From Actinomycetota bacterium (GTDB lineage: Bacteria; Actinomycetota; Actinomycetes; Nanopelagicales; Nanopelagicaceae): a DNA stretch of 54,557 bases. The position numbers and the translations under genes were made by a program. The notes beneath the pieces are model-generated. The model was not told the origin of the DNA, did not search any database, and worked only from the letters and a program-made list of their open reading frames with translations. This document shows, in pieces, positions 27,540 to 37,007 of this stretch (position 1 is the first letter of the stretch; each line of letters starts with the position of its first letter). The stretch spans positions 1-54,557 of the forward strand of contig WLIT01000002.1 of assembly GCA_009726125.1 (NCBI GenBank), given 5' to 3'.

Positions 27540-28472
27540 CTATTTCCCCAGATAAACCTTTTGGATGGCCTGTACTCGAGAAGTAATATCGTTCGCAAGT
27601 TCAAGGGGTTCTTTTACTGAGATCCCTCCGCCAAAGCCAAGAACAGTGCGCACTAGCCAATCCGAATCCACAGGATTGAGTTTCACAAGAAGCTCTTCGC
27701 TTCCAGAAACTTCTTCAATATTTTTAATAATTGCTCGATTGTCCTCGACGAAATTCCTTGCACTTTTATTGATTAGAATTACCGCACCTTCCTGTTCCAA
27801 GATTAGATCTCTTTGGCCTGGCGCTCCACTAACATCGGAATTTCCAAGCAGTTCACAACTGATAATACGATCTAAACGAAATGTTCTGTCCGCGTTGGAG
27901 GTTTGACACCAGGCGTTCAAGTACGTGGCTTGATTGGCTCGATAAATTTCGAGCGGAAATATTATTCTCTCAGTCCGTTCATCTTTGTTCCCGCTTAGAT
28001 AGACAATACGAAGGGTCGATGATTTAGAAATCGCTCTCTCTAAATCTTGCAAGAACGGACTATCGTCAAAATCCTGCACCACCACGAATGGATTTTCAAA
28101 TTGTAGGCTTGAAAGCAATTTTGTCTGTAGTTCTTCGATTTCATTACGCAGTGCATCGCTCCTCATAGATTTAAGCAAATCAAGAGATACCAGAATAGAT
28201 ACCATCTCACTTCTTCCCATTTTGCGTGGCCGCTTAAAACTTTGTGGATCTGAAACTGTCACATATCCATCTTCGTAGTACATATCGATTAGTTCCAGAG
28301 GTGTATATCCAGGTAAGCCACACATATGTATAAGAACGAGATCCTGATTAATCTGTTTCTCTGTTACTCCAAAAACATTGGCTAATTCAGTTATCGAAAT
28401 CCCTTGGTGCTCCAAGAGATAGGGAACGAGATCTAATGCACGAGCTGTTCGTTCTAGGGCTGATTCATTCAC
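27540..28472 (-). CDS. pafC: WYL-domain regulator PafC
   Basis: 310 residues. The N-terminal winged helix (ALDLVPYLLEHQGISITELA, then FGVTEKQINQDLVLI) is followed by a WYL domain around LRIVYLSGNKDERTERIIFP and RANQATYLNAWCQ, and a C-terminal WCX-type extension. With PafB it forms the activator of the LexA/RecA-independent DNA damage response in mycobacteria. The start overlaps the pafB stop (ATGA), so the two are made together. It ends 115 bases before tatA. Confidence 0.9.
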   Translation of the reverse strand: MNESALERTARALDLVPYLLEHQGISITELANVFGVTEKQINQDLVLIHMCGLPGYTPLELIDMYYEDGYVTVSDPQSFKRPRKMGRSEMVSILVSLDLLKSMRSDALRNEIEELQTKLLSSLQFENPFVVVQDFDDSPFLQDLERAISKSSTLRIVYLSGNKDERTERIIFPLEIYRANQATYLNAWCQTSNADRTFRLDRIISCELLGNSDVSGAPGQRDLILEQEGAVILINKSARNFVEDNRAIIKNIEEVSGSEELLVKLNPVDSDWLVRTVLGFGGGISVKEPLELANDITSRVQAIQKVYLGK

Positions 28473-29404
28473 TTGACCACACCTCCAAGCAACACAAGCA
28501 GCGCGTTTTGTAACGATACCGGTTCGATGATTTTGATATTAGTTTCATACCAGATTAGTTCTCGCAAGAATGTAATCTCATTTTCATAACTCAATTCGAA
28601 AGTTTCGTACTCACCATCTTGTTCTATAAACGTGCCCCTATTACGGAGTATGAGGGCGGAATCCTTTCGGATATTTATCTTTGCGCGGTGCAATACGGCG
28701 ACATCGCTCTTAGGTAAAAAAGCAGCGGCTTCGAAATTAGTCGGAATCTGGAACTCATTTCTCTTTTTAGAGATATCAATTCCAGAAACCAGCCTCGATA
28801 ACTTGAAGAGTCGAATCTCCTTTCGATCCAAATCCATCCCGATCAAATACCAAAAACCATTCCAGAAAAGAACTCGATAGGGTTCCAAGTGCCTAATCTT
28901 TAAAGTAGTTGAATCGTAAGAAAAGGTCACTTTAGATCGCTGATTTATAGCCGTCGAAAGCTCCTCTAAAACTTGAGTCGGGTTCTCAAAGCGATATTTT
29001 ATTCGGAAATCAAAATCAACAGCCGCAGGAATACCAAGTGACTGTAATTTACGAATCCCCGATTGTGCGCTGGGGGCAAGTATCGAATCATTCCAATAGT
29101 TTGAAGCGATAGAAATAAGTGCCAGTTCCCGTCCGGTCAATTCTGGAACAACTAATTCATATGATTTCCGTGGGATTCGATAGCCCGGCTCATCCTCAAA
29201 AAAAACATCCAAATCCCCTACTTCGATCTCAATTCCGAGTGATCTGAGGTCATCTTTATCCCGTTCGAACATCCGTTCCTTGGCTTCCTGTGTACCTTTA
29301 TAGCCAGCGACGTTCTCGAGAATCTCGGACTTCGTTAAGTATCTTTTAGTCGCCAGAAGAGCCAATGTGAGATTAATTAGGCGCTCTGTTTTGTTGTCTG
29401 ACAC
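28469..29404 (-). CDS. pafB: WYL-domain regulator PafB
   Basis: 311 residues with the same architecture as PafC: N-terminal helix-turn-helix (ERLINLTLALLATKRYLTKS), a WYL domain with VTFSYDSTTLKIRHLEPYRV and FWNGFWYLIGMDLDRKE, and a C-terminal WCX-like part. PafBC activates DNA-repair promoters after damage. It is first in the run on this strand and divergent from the FKBP gene across 85 bases. The pafA, pup, dop, proteasome and mpa/arc genes that usually lie just beyond are not present in this window. Confidence 0.9.
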   Translation of the reverse strand: MSDNKTERLINLTLALLATKRYLTKSEILENVAGYKGTQEAKERMFERDKDDLRSLGIEIEVGDLDVFFEDEPGYRIPRKSYELVVPELTGRELALISIASNYWNDSILAPSAQSGIRKLQSLGIPAAVDFDFRIKYRFENPTQVLEELSTAINQRSKVTFSYDSTTLKIRHLEPYRVLFWNGFWYLIGMDLDRKEIRLFKLSRLVSGIDISKKRNEFQIPTNFEAAAFLPKSDVAVLHRAKINIRKDSALILRNRGTFIEQDGEYETFELSYENEITFLRELIWYETNIKIIEPVSLQNALLVLLGGVVK

Positions 29405-29412
29405 AAGAAAAC

Positions 29413-29450
29413 CCTAGTGGTTTGATAACCTACGTGCATTAATAACTAGG
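29413..29450. promoter_or_regulatory. Inverted repeats in the pafB/FKBP divergent spacer
   Basis: The 85-base divergent spacer contains cctagt (29413-29418) and actagg (29445-29450) as an interrupted palindrome. A second hairpin, aagagt/actctt with a 5-base loop, lies at 29453-29469 nearer the FKBP start. They could be an operator and a leader hairpin. Both are short and could be chance; no clear RecA-NDp-type PafBC promoter is evident to me. Confidence 0.3.
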
Positions 29451-29489
29451 TGAAGAGTCGAGAACTCTTTCGATTTCAATTGGAGAACT

Positions 29490-30023
29490 ATGGGTAGCTT
29501 ACGTTTAAGTGGATTAACGGGTAACAAGCGGTTAATTATCACGGTCGTCTTATCGACAACCTTACTCTTGACCTCTTGCACATTAGACGGCGGGACTGGC
29601 AGCGGAAATAAGGAGCAATCAATGGCAAGCAGTGAACGTGAATACCTCTCGGTTTCAGATAACGCTGGTGCAGAACCGACAATAGGACAACCCGTTGGAA
29701 CCGCACCTACAGCTCTTGTAACAAAAGATATTCTCGTTGGTAGCGGAGCCGAGGTTCTGCCAACATCAACGTTAACTGTTCACTATGTTCTTATCTCTTG
29801 GAAGACCGGAAAGGTACTTCAATCTTCTTGGACTGGGCAGCCAGCAATATTTCCACTCAGTGGCGTAATAAAAGGATGGCAAGAAGGAATGCCTGGGATG
29901 AAGGTGGGCGGTCGACGCTTACTCGTCATCCCGCCAGATTTGGCATACGGTCCATCGGGTTCCGGACCAATCGGTCCAAATGAAACACTTGCATTTGTTG
30001 TTGATGTTGTAAACGTAAATTAA
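29490..30023 (+). CDS. FKBP-type peptidyl-prolyl isomerase lipoprotein
   Basis: 177 residues. The N-terminus is a lipoprotein signal peptide: basic NKRL, a hydrophobic run, then lipobox LTSC with the lipidated Cys30. A Gly/Ser-rich linker follows. Residues about 80-177 form an FKBP domain (LTVHYVLISWKTGKVLQSSW, FPLSGVIKGWQEGMPGMKVG, LLVIPPDLAYG). It probably helps fold exported proteins at the outer face of the membrane. TTGGAGA is a good ribosome site. FKBP genes next to pafBC are also known in Streptomyces, so this is a relic of the ancestral order. Confidence 0.9.
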   Translation: MGSLRLSGLTGNKRLIITVVLSTTLLLTSCTLDGGTGSGNKEQSMASSEREYLSVSDNAGAEPTIGQPVGTAPTALVTKDILVGSGAEVLPTSTLTVHYVLISWKTGKVLQSSWTGQPAIFPLSGVIKGWQEGMPGMKVGGRRLLVIPPDLAYGPSGSGPIGPNETLAFVVDVVNVN

Positions 30024-30029
30024 AAAACG

Positions 30030-30890
30030 TTAACTTTCAGCCTCGCTCGTTCCATAGGCGCCTTTGGACGGTCTGCGGCGACGAGCAGGGGCAATGGTAT
30101 TTGGCGCAAGACGTCTAGCCATAATCAAAAATGCAGTGTGTCCGATCATTCTATGTTGTGGTCGAACTGCAAGACCTTCATGATGCCAACCACGAACAAT
30201 AGTTTCAGTACTTTCGGGTTCTGTGAAATTTCCAGATGATTTTATCGCTTCGGCCGTCTGAGAAAGTTGAGTCGTGGTTGCGACATATGCAATAAAGACT
30301 CCCCCAGGTACAAGTACTTCGCCAGCCATTTGAACGCATTCCCAAGGCGCCAACATATCTAGAACTACTCGGTCATACATCTGGGCATGTCCAAATTCTT
30401 GAACTGCCCCAAGTTGTAGATTCCAATTAACAGGTTTTACTCCAAAAAAATTATTTATATTCTTTTCGGCAATAGTTGCGAACTCTTCACGTTTTTCAAA
30501 TGAATCTAAGCTACCTTGCTCTCCAATCGCCCGTAATAGTGAGATTGATAGTGCGCCTGAGCCAACACCAGCTTCCAAAACTCGAGAACCAGGTGCTATG
30601 TCCGCGAAGCCCAAAATCATTGCGGCATCCTTCGGATAAACAATCGTTGCACCGCGAGGCATCGCTAAAACATAATCGGCTAGTAGGGGTTTGAAAGCCA
30701 AAAATTTCAAACCACCAGTGGTTTCTACTACAGACCCTTCCGGCAGACCGATAACCTCGTTATGAACGAGCCATCCGTTATGTGTGTGCCACTCTTGATT
30801 TAATTGCAGGGTAATTGTGTGCATCTTGCCTTTAGCGTCAGTCAATTGAACCCGATCGCCAACTTTGAAATTGCGATCAATTGAATTCAT
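30030..30890 (-). CDS. trmI: tRNA (adenine-58-N1)-methyltransferase
   Basis: 286 residues. The N-terminal beta domain is followed by a SAM-dependent methyltransferase domain: EAGVGSGALS at 106-115 and DRVVLDMLAPWECVQ. It forms m1A58 in the T loop of tRNAs. The C-terminal tail is Arg-rich (PARRRRPSKGAYG), probably touching tRNA. In other actinobacteria trmI stands beside the mpa/arc proteasome ATPase gene; here it directly meets the FKBP gene, six bases apart and convergent. It is last in the phosphomutase-to-trmI run. Confidence 0.93.
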   Translation of the reverse strand: MNSIDRNFKVGDRVQLTDAKGKMHTITLQLNQEWHTHNGWLVHNEVIGLPEGSVVETTGGLKFLAFKPLLADYVLAMPRGATIVYPKDAAMILGFADIAPGSRVLEAGVGSGALSISLLRAIGEQGSLDSFEKREEFATIAEKNINNFFGVKPVNWNLQLGAVQEFGHAQMYDRVVLDMLAPWECVQMAGEVLVPGGVFIAYVATTTQLSQTAEAIKSSGNFTEPESTETIVRGWHHEGLAVRPQHRMIGHTAFLIMARRLAPNTIAPARRRRPSKGAYGTSEAES

Positions 30891-30899
30891 TGGGAAATC

Positions 30900-31544
30900 C
30901 TAGTGGAGAGCGAAGAGATCTTCGACGCTCATACCCTTGAGAGATTTAACGACTACGACTTGCTCATCCCCCACTATCTCAATTAAATGTGGAATCGCGA
31001 CAACTTTCGCACCACTGGCTCGACCGCTAGCGACTCCGGTTCCCGAGTCTTCAAGAATTAAACATTGCGAAATATCCAAACCGAAAAAGGCTGCGGCTTT
31101 TAGATAACATTCCGAATTCGGTTTCGGTTCAATTACATCATCACTCGAAATTAGAAGTTCGAGATACTTGCCCCCTAAAACACGAGAAGTCGCTTCTAAC
31201 ATCTGTCTAGGACTGGCTGAAACCAAGGCAAGTTTTATTCCATTTTCAGAGAGCGCCTTTAAAAGTTCTAAAGCCCCTGGCATAAAAGTGATCCGTTTTT
31301 CAAAGTCAGAACTCACCATAGAAATTAAGGATTCAATAAAGAATTGTGGATTATTTTGACCATTAACTTTCGCTGACATGTAATTGCCGGTCTTTTGTAT
31401 CGGACCACCAATGCATTTCATCTGATCTTCAGAAGTCCAGACATAATCAAACTGTGCCATCAGTTTCACTTCGTTTTCAAACCAAAGTGGTTCACTGTCA
31501 ATTAACGTGCCATCCATATCGAAGAAAACTGCTTTAGGTCTCAT
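30900..31544 (-). CDS. HAD-superfamily hydrolase, beta-phosphoglucomutase-like subgroup
   Basis: 214 residues. HAD motif I is VFFDMDGTLIDSEPLW, motif II is LALVSASPRQM, the motif III Lys is in EPKPNSECYLKAA and the acidic motif IV is CLILEDSGTGVASGRASGA. A small alpha-helical cap lies between I and II, as in phosphoglycolate phosphatase/beta-PGM relatives. The substrate cannot be inferred. The start overlaps the metH stop (ATGA) and the gene ends 9 bases before trmI, so it is in the same transcript. Confidence 0.85.
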   Translation of the reverse strand: MRPKAVFFDMDGTLIDSEPLWFENEVKLMAQFDYVWTSEDQMKCIGGPIQKTGNYMSAKVNGQNNPQFFIESLISMVSSDFEKRITFMPGALELLKALSENGIKLALVSASPRQMLEATSRVLGGKYLELLISSDDVIEPKPNSECYLKAAAFFGLDISQCLILEDSGTGVASGRASGAKVVAIPHLIEIVGDEQVVVVKSLKGMSVEDLFALH

Positions 31545-34500
31545 GTCGCGTTAAAATATTTAGCTTCTGGGTGGTGGAGCACGATTGCAGAGGTTGATTG
31601 TTCTGGGTGGAGTTGGAATTCTTCACTGAGTTCTACGCCGATGCGTTCTGGTTCGAGTAAATCACAGAGTTGACGTTGTTGTTCAAGGTCAGGACAAGCT
31701 GGATAGCCGAAGGAGTAACGTGAGCCCCGGTAGCCTTGATCCAAAATTTCAGCAATATTCTTTGAGTCTTCTTTCGAAAAGCCCAACTCCTCACGGATGC
31801 GACCATGCCAATGTTCAGCAAGCGCCTCTGTTAATTGAACGGAAAGGCCATGCAACTCTAGATATTCGCGGTATTCATTCGCGGCGAATAATTTTGATGT
31901 CGCTTCGCTGACGCTCTGACCCATTGTTACTACGTGAAAAGCAACTGTATCTATCTCGCCGGAATCTTTACTGCGGAAGAAATCGCTCAAACATAATCTG
32001 CGATCTCGACTCTGTCTTGGGAATGTGAAGCGAGTGCGCTCCTTGCCTTTTTCTGCACCTTCATGATGGAGAATTACTAAATCATTTCCTTCGCTGTAAC
32101 AGGGGAAATAGCCATAAACAACTGCGGCATTTAACCAACCGTTTGATTGCACATCGTTGAGTAGGGCACGCAATCTTGGTTTTCCCTCACTTTCAACCAT
32201 CGCTTCGTATTCTCCGCGTCTACCTTGCAGACCCCATTGACCAACAAAAAGAGCGCGTTCATCTAGCGCTCCCAGGTATGAGGCGAGAGGGATGCCCTTA
32301 ACAATTCGAGAGCCATAGAACGGAGGTTTAGGAAGATCGTTATCCGAAAGAACGTCACTTCTATTTGTATCAAGATTTGGTTCGCGATTTGCTCGCGTAT
32401 TTGGTGTCCTGCGTTCGCGGAGCGGAGGCAGGGTAACCGAAGTATCACCACGCTTAATTGCCATCATAGAATCCATAAGATTCAATCCTTCGAAGGCATC
32501 CTTCGCATAGCGGACAGTTCCATCAAATTCTCCAGCAAGATCCTGTTCCACAAAACTCCGGGTAAGCGCGGCACCACCAAGAATAATCGGCCACCTGGTT
32601 GCCAAACCGCGCGAGGTTAGTTCTTCTAAGTTCTCTCTCATAATTACCGTCGATTTAACCAAGAGCCCTGACATCCCAATTACATCCACATCGGACTCGG
32701 TTGCAGAATCAATAATCTGGTTAACAGTTTGTTTGATCCCGATATTTACCGTGGTGTAACCGTTATTCGAAAGAATTATGTCAACGAGATTTTTCCCAAT
32801 ATCGTGCACATCCCCTTTAACGGTTGCAAGCAATATTTTCCCTTTACCTGCGTCATCACTCTTCTCCATGTGAGGTTCTAGGAAGGCAACAGCGCTCTTC
32901 ATCACTTCGGCAGATTGCAGAACGAATGGGAGTTGCATCTGTCCACTTCCAAAGAGCTCTCCCACTTTCTTCATGCCGGTCAGTAGATGCTCATTTATAA
33001 TCACGAGAGGTTTTATCCCATTTGTCATAGCCTCTTTGAGATCAATTTCGAGTCCAATTTTCTCACCATCAATTATCCGTCGTTCAAGTCTTTCGATTAA
33101 TGGAAGCGCCGCGAGCTCTGCAGCCCTAGTTAATTTCGAAGATTTAGTCTCGACACCATCAAATAGTTCTAGGTAAATTGAGAGTGGGTCATAAGTGCAA
33201 TTACCGCTCTCATCGAATTTGCGACGGTCGTAAACCAAGTCGAGGGCAATTTCCAACTCTTCAGGTTTGATTCGCGCGATAGGTGTAATTTTTGATGGGT
33301 GCACGATAGCGGAATCCAGACCAGCTTTCACGGCCTCTGCAAGGAATACCGAGTTCAAAACGATTCGCGCCGCCGGATTCAAGCCGAAGGAAACATTGGA
33401 TACGCCTAAAGTTGTTTGAACCTCTGGATACTTTGCTTTTAATTCAGCGATTGCATTTAGCGTTTCGATTCCATCTCGCCTGGTCTCTTCTTGTCCGGTT
33501 GCTATCGGGAAGGTAAGACAGTCAATCAAAATATCGCTAGTTAACATCCCCCAATTCTTTGTTAAATCTTCAATCAGGCGCGATGCGACCGCAATCTTCC
33601 ACTCTTGGGTTCGAGCCTGGCCAGTTTCATCGATTGTTAAAGCAACAACAGCAGCGCCATGCTCTTTCACCAGTGGCATTATTTTCGCGAATCTAGAAGT
33701 GGGTCCATCTCCATCTTCGTAGTTCACTGAGTTAATAACTGAACGTCCGCCTAAATGTTCAAGTCCTGCCTTCAAAACTGCGGGTTCAGTAGAATCTAAA
33801 ACGATCGGAAGCGTTGAACTTGTTGCTAACCTAGATGCAAGTTCATGCATATCAGCAACACCATCTCGTCCAACATAATCTACTGAAAGATCAAGCATGT
33901 GAGCGCCATCGCGAATTTGGTCGCGCGCTATTTCAATACAGTTCTGCCAATCTTCGGCCAATAGCGCATCTCGAAAAGCGCGTGAGCCATTTGCATTGGC
34001 CCGCTCTCCGATTGACATGTAAGTTAAATCTTGTCTGAATGGAACGAATTGATAGAGCGAGGAAGCTCCGATCTCTCGAGCGATATTGCGTTTTACAATT
34101 GGATGTCTATCTAATTTGGTAACAACTGCCTTCATATGTTCGGGCGTAGTACCGCAACAACCACCCACAAGAGTCAAGCCATATGATTTAACGAAATCTG
34201 CCAAGTAATCCGCAAGTTCAATTGGACCCAACGGGTAAGTTGCGCCTTTAGGTCCCAATTGTGGAAGTCCCGCATTGGGCATAACTGAAATCCCGATTGA
34301 ACTATTTTTAGCTAGAACTCTTAAATGTTCGCTCATTTCGGCTGGACCAGTTGCGCAATTCAATCCGATTAAATCTATTTCAAGCGGCTCTAAGGCGTTT
34401 AGCGCAGCCCCTATCTCCGAACCTAACAACATCGTTCCAGTTGCTTCCACAGTTACTTGGGCGATCAAAACAATATCGCGATCGCATTTCGCAATGGCTT

Positions 34501-35029
34501 CGCGACCGCCATTTATTGCGGCCTTGGCTTGCAAAAGATCTTGAGTAGTTTCGATTAGTAGCGCATCAACTCCGCTATCAAGAAGCCCCTTAGAAGCTGT
34601 GTAATAGGCCTCTTTCAATTTCACATATTCGGTATGCGCTAAAGTGGGAAGTTTGGTACCGGGACCAAGAGAGCCAAGAACCCAGCGCGGCCTTTCATCA
34701 TTACTAAATTCCTCAGCGACTTCCTTAGCAAGCTTGCCACCGGCATAGGCAAGTTCATAAATACGATCTTCGATTCCATATTCTGCAAGATTTGCCCAAT
34801 TAGCACCAAAAGTATTTGTTTCGATGGCATCCACGCCAACTTCTAAATATCTACGATGAACTGATTTAACTAATTCAGGCTGAGATACGTTAAGAATCTC
34901 GTTACAGCCTTCATGGCCTTGAAAATCCTCAAGAGATGGGTTTGCTTCCTGCAACATGGTTCCCATAGCGCCGTCAGCAATAATCACACGCTCTAACATT
35001 GCGCTACGAAGTGAGGATGGAATCTTCAT
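31541..35029 (-). CDS. metH: Cobalamin-dependent methionine synthase
   Basis: 1162 residues carrying all four MetH modules in order. First is the homocysteine S-methyltransferase domain, with zinc Cys in GLNCATGPAEMS and GGCCGTTPEHM. Next is the pterin (methyl-folate) domain, SIGERANANGSRAFRDALLA. The B12 domain follows, with the axial ligand His742 in GDVHDIGKNLVDIIL. Last is the AdoMet reactivation domain. It makes methionine from homocysteine. It is slightly shorter than the E. coli enzyme (1227). It starts 16 bases after mshC, leaving no room for a B12 riboswitch. No B12 synthesis gene is in the window. Confidence 0.96.
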   Translation of the reverse strand: MKIPSSLRSAMLERVIIADGAMGTMLQEANPSLEDFQGHEGCNEILNVSQPELVKSVHRRYLEVGVDAIETNTFGANWANLAEYGIEDRIYELAYAGGKLAKEVAEEFSNDERPRWVLGSLGPGTKLPTLAHTEYVKLKEAYYTASKGLLDSGVDALLIETTQDLLQAKAAINGGREAIAKCDRDIVLIAQVTVEATGTMLLGSEIGAALNALEPLEIDLIGLNCATGPAEMSEHLRVLAKNSSIGISVMPNAGLPQLGPKGATYPLGPIELADYLADFVKSYGLTLVGGCCGTTPEHMKAVVTKLDRHPIVKRNIAREIGASSLYQFVPFRQDLTYMSIGERANANGSRAFRDALLAEDWQNCIEIARDQIRDGAHMLDLSVDYVGRDGVADMHELASRLATSSTLPIVLDSTEPAVLKAGLEHLGGRSVINSVNYEDGDGPTSRFAKIMPLVKEHGAAVVALTIDETGQARTQEWKIAVASRLIEDLTKNWGMLTSDILIDCLTFPIATGQEETRRDGIETLNAIAELKAKYPEVQTTLGVSNVSFGLNPAARIVLNSVFLAEAVKAGLDSAIVHPSKITPIARIKPEELEIALDLVYDRRKFDESGNCTYDPLSIYLELFDGVETKSSKLTRAAELAALPLIERLERRIIDGEKIGLEIDLKEAMTNGIKPLVIINEHLLTGMKKVGELFGSGQMQLPFVLQSAEVMKSAVAFLEPHMEKSDDAGKGKILLATVKGDVHDIGKNLVDIILSNNGYTTVNIGIKQTVNQIIDSATESDVDVIGMSGLLVKSTVIMRENLEELTSRGLATRWPIILGGAALTRSFVEQDLAGEFDGTVRYAKDAFEGLNLMDSMMAIKRGDTSVTLPPLRERRTPNTRANREPNLDTNRSDVLSDNDLPKPPFYGSRIVKGIPLASYLGALDERALFVGQWGLQGRRGEYEAMVESEGKPRLRALLNDVQSNGWLNAAVVYGYFPCYSEGNDLVILHHEGAEKGKERTRFTFPRQSRDRRLCLSDFFRSKDSGEIDTVAFHVVTMGQSVSEATSKLFAANEYREYLELHGLSVQLTEALAEHWHGRIREELGFSKEDSKNIAEILDQGYRGSRYSFGYPACPDLEQQRQLCDLLEPERIGVELSEEFQLHPEQSTSAIVLHHPEAKYFNAT

Positions 35030-35045
35030 TAAGGAGAAGGTTACC

Positions 35046-36287
35046 TTAGAGCGCTAGGCCTAAAGCCGCATCGATGAATCTAGATAGCTCACCAACACTG
35101 CCTCCGATTTCACCGCTTTCGGTTAGATCAGCCCAATTATCTAGCGCTAGTAAAGCCTTTGGTGTATCCAAATTATTGGAAAGATGTGCTGCTATTGCTT
35201 GAATCACTTTTTCAGTATGCGCCACTTCAATTCGGGCCAGAGCGCTTCGGATCTTTGCAACACGTGCTTCTGAAGTAATCAAGGTTTTTTCAAGCCACAT
35301 GCGATCAGCAGAATAGCCTTCACTCAAAAGCGCATGTCTGATAACCATAGGGTCTATTCCGGATTTGAGTAAACTAGAAACCAATACGAGATTACCTTTG
35401 CTCTTGCTCATCTTTTCGCCATCTAAGCCGACCATCCCAGCATGCACATAAGCGGATGCAAATTCGGTACCAGTTAAAGCGCGACCTATTGCAGCGCTCA
35501 TAAAATGGTGAGGAAATATTAAATCGCTGCCACCACCCTGAAGATCAATAGCGAAAGCACTCTGAATATCGCTCTCAAGATAATTTTTTCCAATTAGATT
35601 TTCAAGGGCAATTACTGAGCATTGCACATGCCAACCTGGCCGACCGAAGCCCATCTTGGAGTTCCAACCTGGTTCATTTTCTTTATTGGCAACCCAGACG
35701 ATTGGATCTAGAGCGCTCTCTTTACCTGGCGTACTTGGATCGCCGCCACGTTCAGCAAAGATCCGAGTCGCATCATCCATCTGAATGGTCAGGTGTGGAA
35801 GATATTTTGCGATCCGGAAATAAATACTCCCATTTAGTTCATAGGTAAACCCATCGGCAACTAATTTCTCAATCGCCTCTATTATTGAACCCATTGCATT
35901 TGTTACTGCTACATAATCCTTAGGGGGTAGAACACGTAGCGCAGCCATATCGCTCTCAAAGAGTGCTATTTGCGAATCCCCCAACTCTTCCCAAGATTGA
36001 TTATCGCGCTTAGCTCGCTCAAATAGCGGATCATCAATATCTGTTATGTTCTCAACGAAGTCAACTTTTCGCCCAGTCAATTGCAAATATCGATTGATTA
36101 GGTCGAAAGTTAAATAAGTTGCGGCGTGCCCTAAATGAGTAGCATCATAAGGAGTAATCCCACAGACATACATCCGAAATGGTTCTCCCGAGGGCTCGCT
36201 ATTGAAGGTTCCAGACGTGGTTTTTATTCGCAAACTTGGCAACGATAAATCAGTGCGAGGAACACTTACCGCGGGCCAGTTAGTCAC
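35046..36287 (-). CDS. mshC: Mycothiol ligase MshC (cysteine:GlcN-Ins ligase)
   Basis: 413 residues from a GTG start. It resembles cysteinyl-tRNA synthetase but lacks the anticodon-binding domain, the hallmark of MshC. Zinc Cys42 is in MYVCGITPYDATHLGHAATY with the HLGH signature at 51-54. GWHVQCSVIA and IFPHHF supply further zinc and Cys contacts, and the KMSKS loop is intact. It joins cysteine to the glucosaminyl-inositol precursor of mycothiol, the main actinobacterial thiol. The genes just upstream are the conserved actinobacterial MshC neighbours. CysS proper should be elsewhere. Confidence 0.93.
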   Translation of the reverse strand: MTNWPAVSVPRTDLSLPSLRIKTTSGTFNSEPSGEPFRMYVCGITPYDATHLGHAATYLTFDLINRYLQLTGRKVDFVENITDIDDPLFERAKRDNQSWEELGDSQIALFESDMAALRVLPPKDYVAVTNAMGSIIEAIEKLVADGFTYELNGSIYFRIAKYLPHLTIQMDDATRIFAERGGDPSTPGKESALDPIVWVANKENEPGWNSKMGFGRPGWHVQCSVIALENLIGKNYLESDIQSAFAIDLQGGGSDLIFPHHFMSAAIGRALTGTEFASAYVHAGMVGLDGEKMSKSKGNLVLVSSLLKSGIDPMVIRHALLSEGYSADRMWLEKTLITSEARVAKIRSALARIEVAHTEKVIQAIAAHLSNNLDTPKALLALDNWADLTESGEIGGSVGELSRFIDAALGLAL

Positions 36288-36320
36288 GCGCCTATCGTAG
36301 ATTAGAAATTCGAGTATTTC

Positions 36321-37007
36321 TTAATATGGTGGCCATGGGATTGCAGGCCAATCGTTGTTCGGGAGCGGAAATCTAGCCTCCGTTAAAAGATTTCGAATTC
36401 TTGCGAGCAGAGCCTCTACCTCTGCCTCGGTTAACAGAGTTTGTAAATAATGGAGATCCAAATCAGCAAGGAGCTGGTTTATCTGCGCGATCTCATTGGG
36501 CACCAGTGAGGTATCAGCGAATTGCCAAATAACCGTGCGAAGTTTATTCTCTTCGTGAAAAGAAACTCCATGATCACACCCATATATATTCTTATCGCTG
36601 CTGATCAAAATGTGCCCAAATTTACGGTCTGCATTATTGATTACGACATCGAAAAGCGCCATATTTCTCAATTCTGATGAATTCGCTTGCGCAATTGCGA
36701 CGACATCCTTCGTCTCATCAATCTCGATCCAAAGTTGTACTGCCCCGGTTCCAAATGGACCCTCTCGCAAAACAGTTTTTGGAACTAAATCAAAGCCACC
36801 AATCTCACTTATGTAATATGCCGCAACCTCGCGGGAGGCTAAATTCCCATCTGGAAAATCCCACAATGGCCGTTCGCCAGAGATGGGTTTGTAAATAACT
36901 TGTACGCCATCGGCTAGCTTGCACAGAAGCGAGGCGTTAGATGCATCAACCAGACGACCTAAAATTTCCAGATCGCTCTCTTCAAAATTTCTATCTTCGG
37001 TAACCAT
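36321..37007 (-). CDS. SCO1664 family protein (PI3/4-kinase-like fold)
   Basis: 228 residues from ATG 37007, chosen because GAGGG lies just upstream; longer starts lie inside the DUF3090 gene. The segment LFDVVINNADRKFGHILI followed by YGCDHGVSF looks like the catalytic and metal-binding loops of a PI3/4-kinase-like fold (DxxxxH, then DHG in place of DFG). An ADGVQVIYKP stretch could hold the ATP-binding Lys. Family members are found beside mshC across actinobacteria. The substrate is not known. It overlaps the DUF3090 gene by 17 bases. Confidence 0.8.
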   Translation of the reverse strand: MVTEDRNFEESDLEILGRLVDASNASLLCKLADGVQVIYKPISGERPLWDFPDGNLASREVAAYYISEIGGFDLVPKTVLREGPFGTGAVQLWIEIDETKDVVAIAQANSSELRNMALFDVVINNADRKFGHILISSDKNIYGCDHGVSFHEENKLRTVIWQFADTSLVPNEIAQINQLLADLDLHYLQTLLTEAEVEALLARIRNLLTEARFPLPNNDWPAIPWPPY

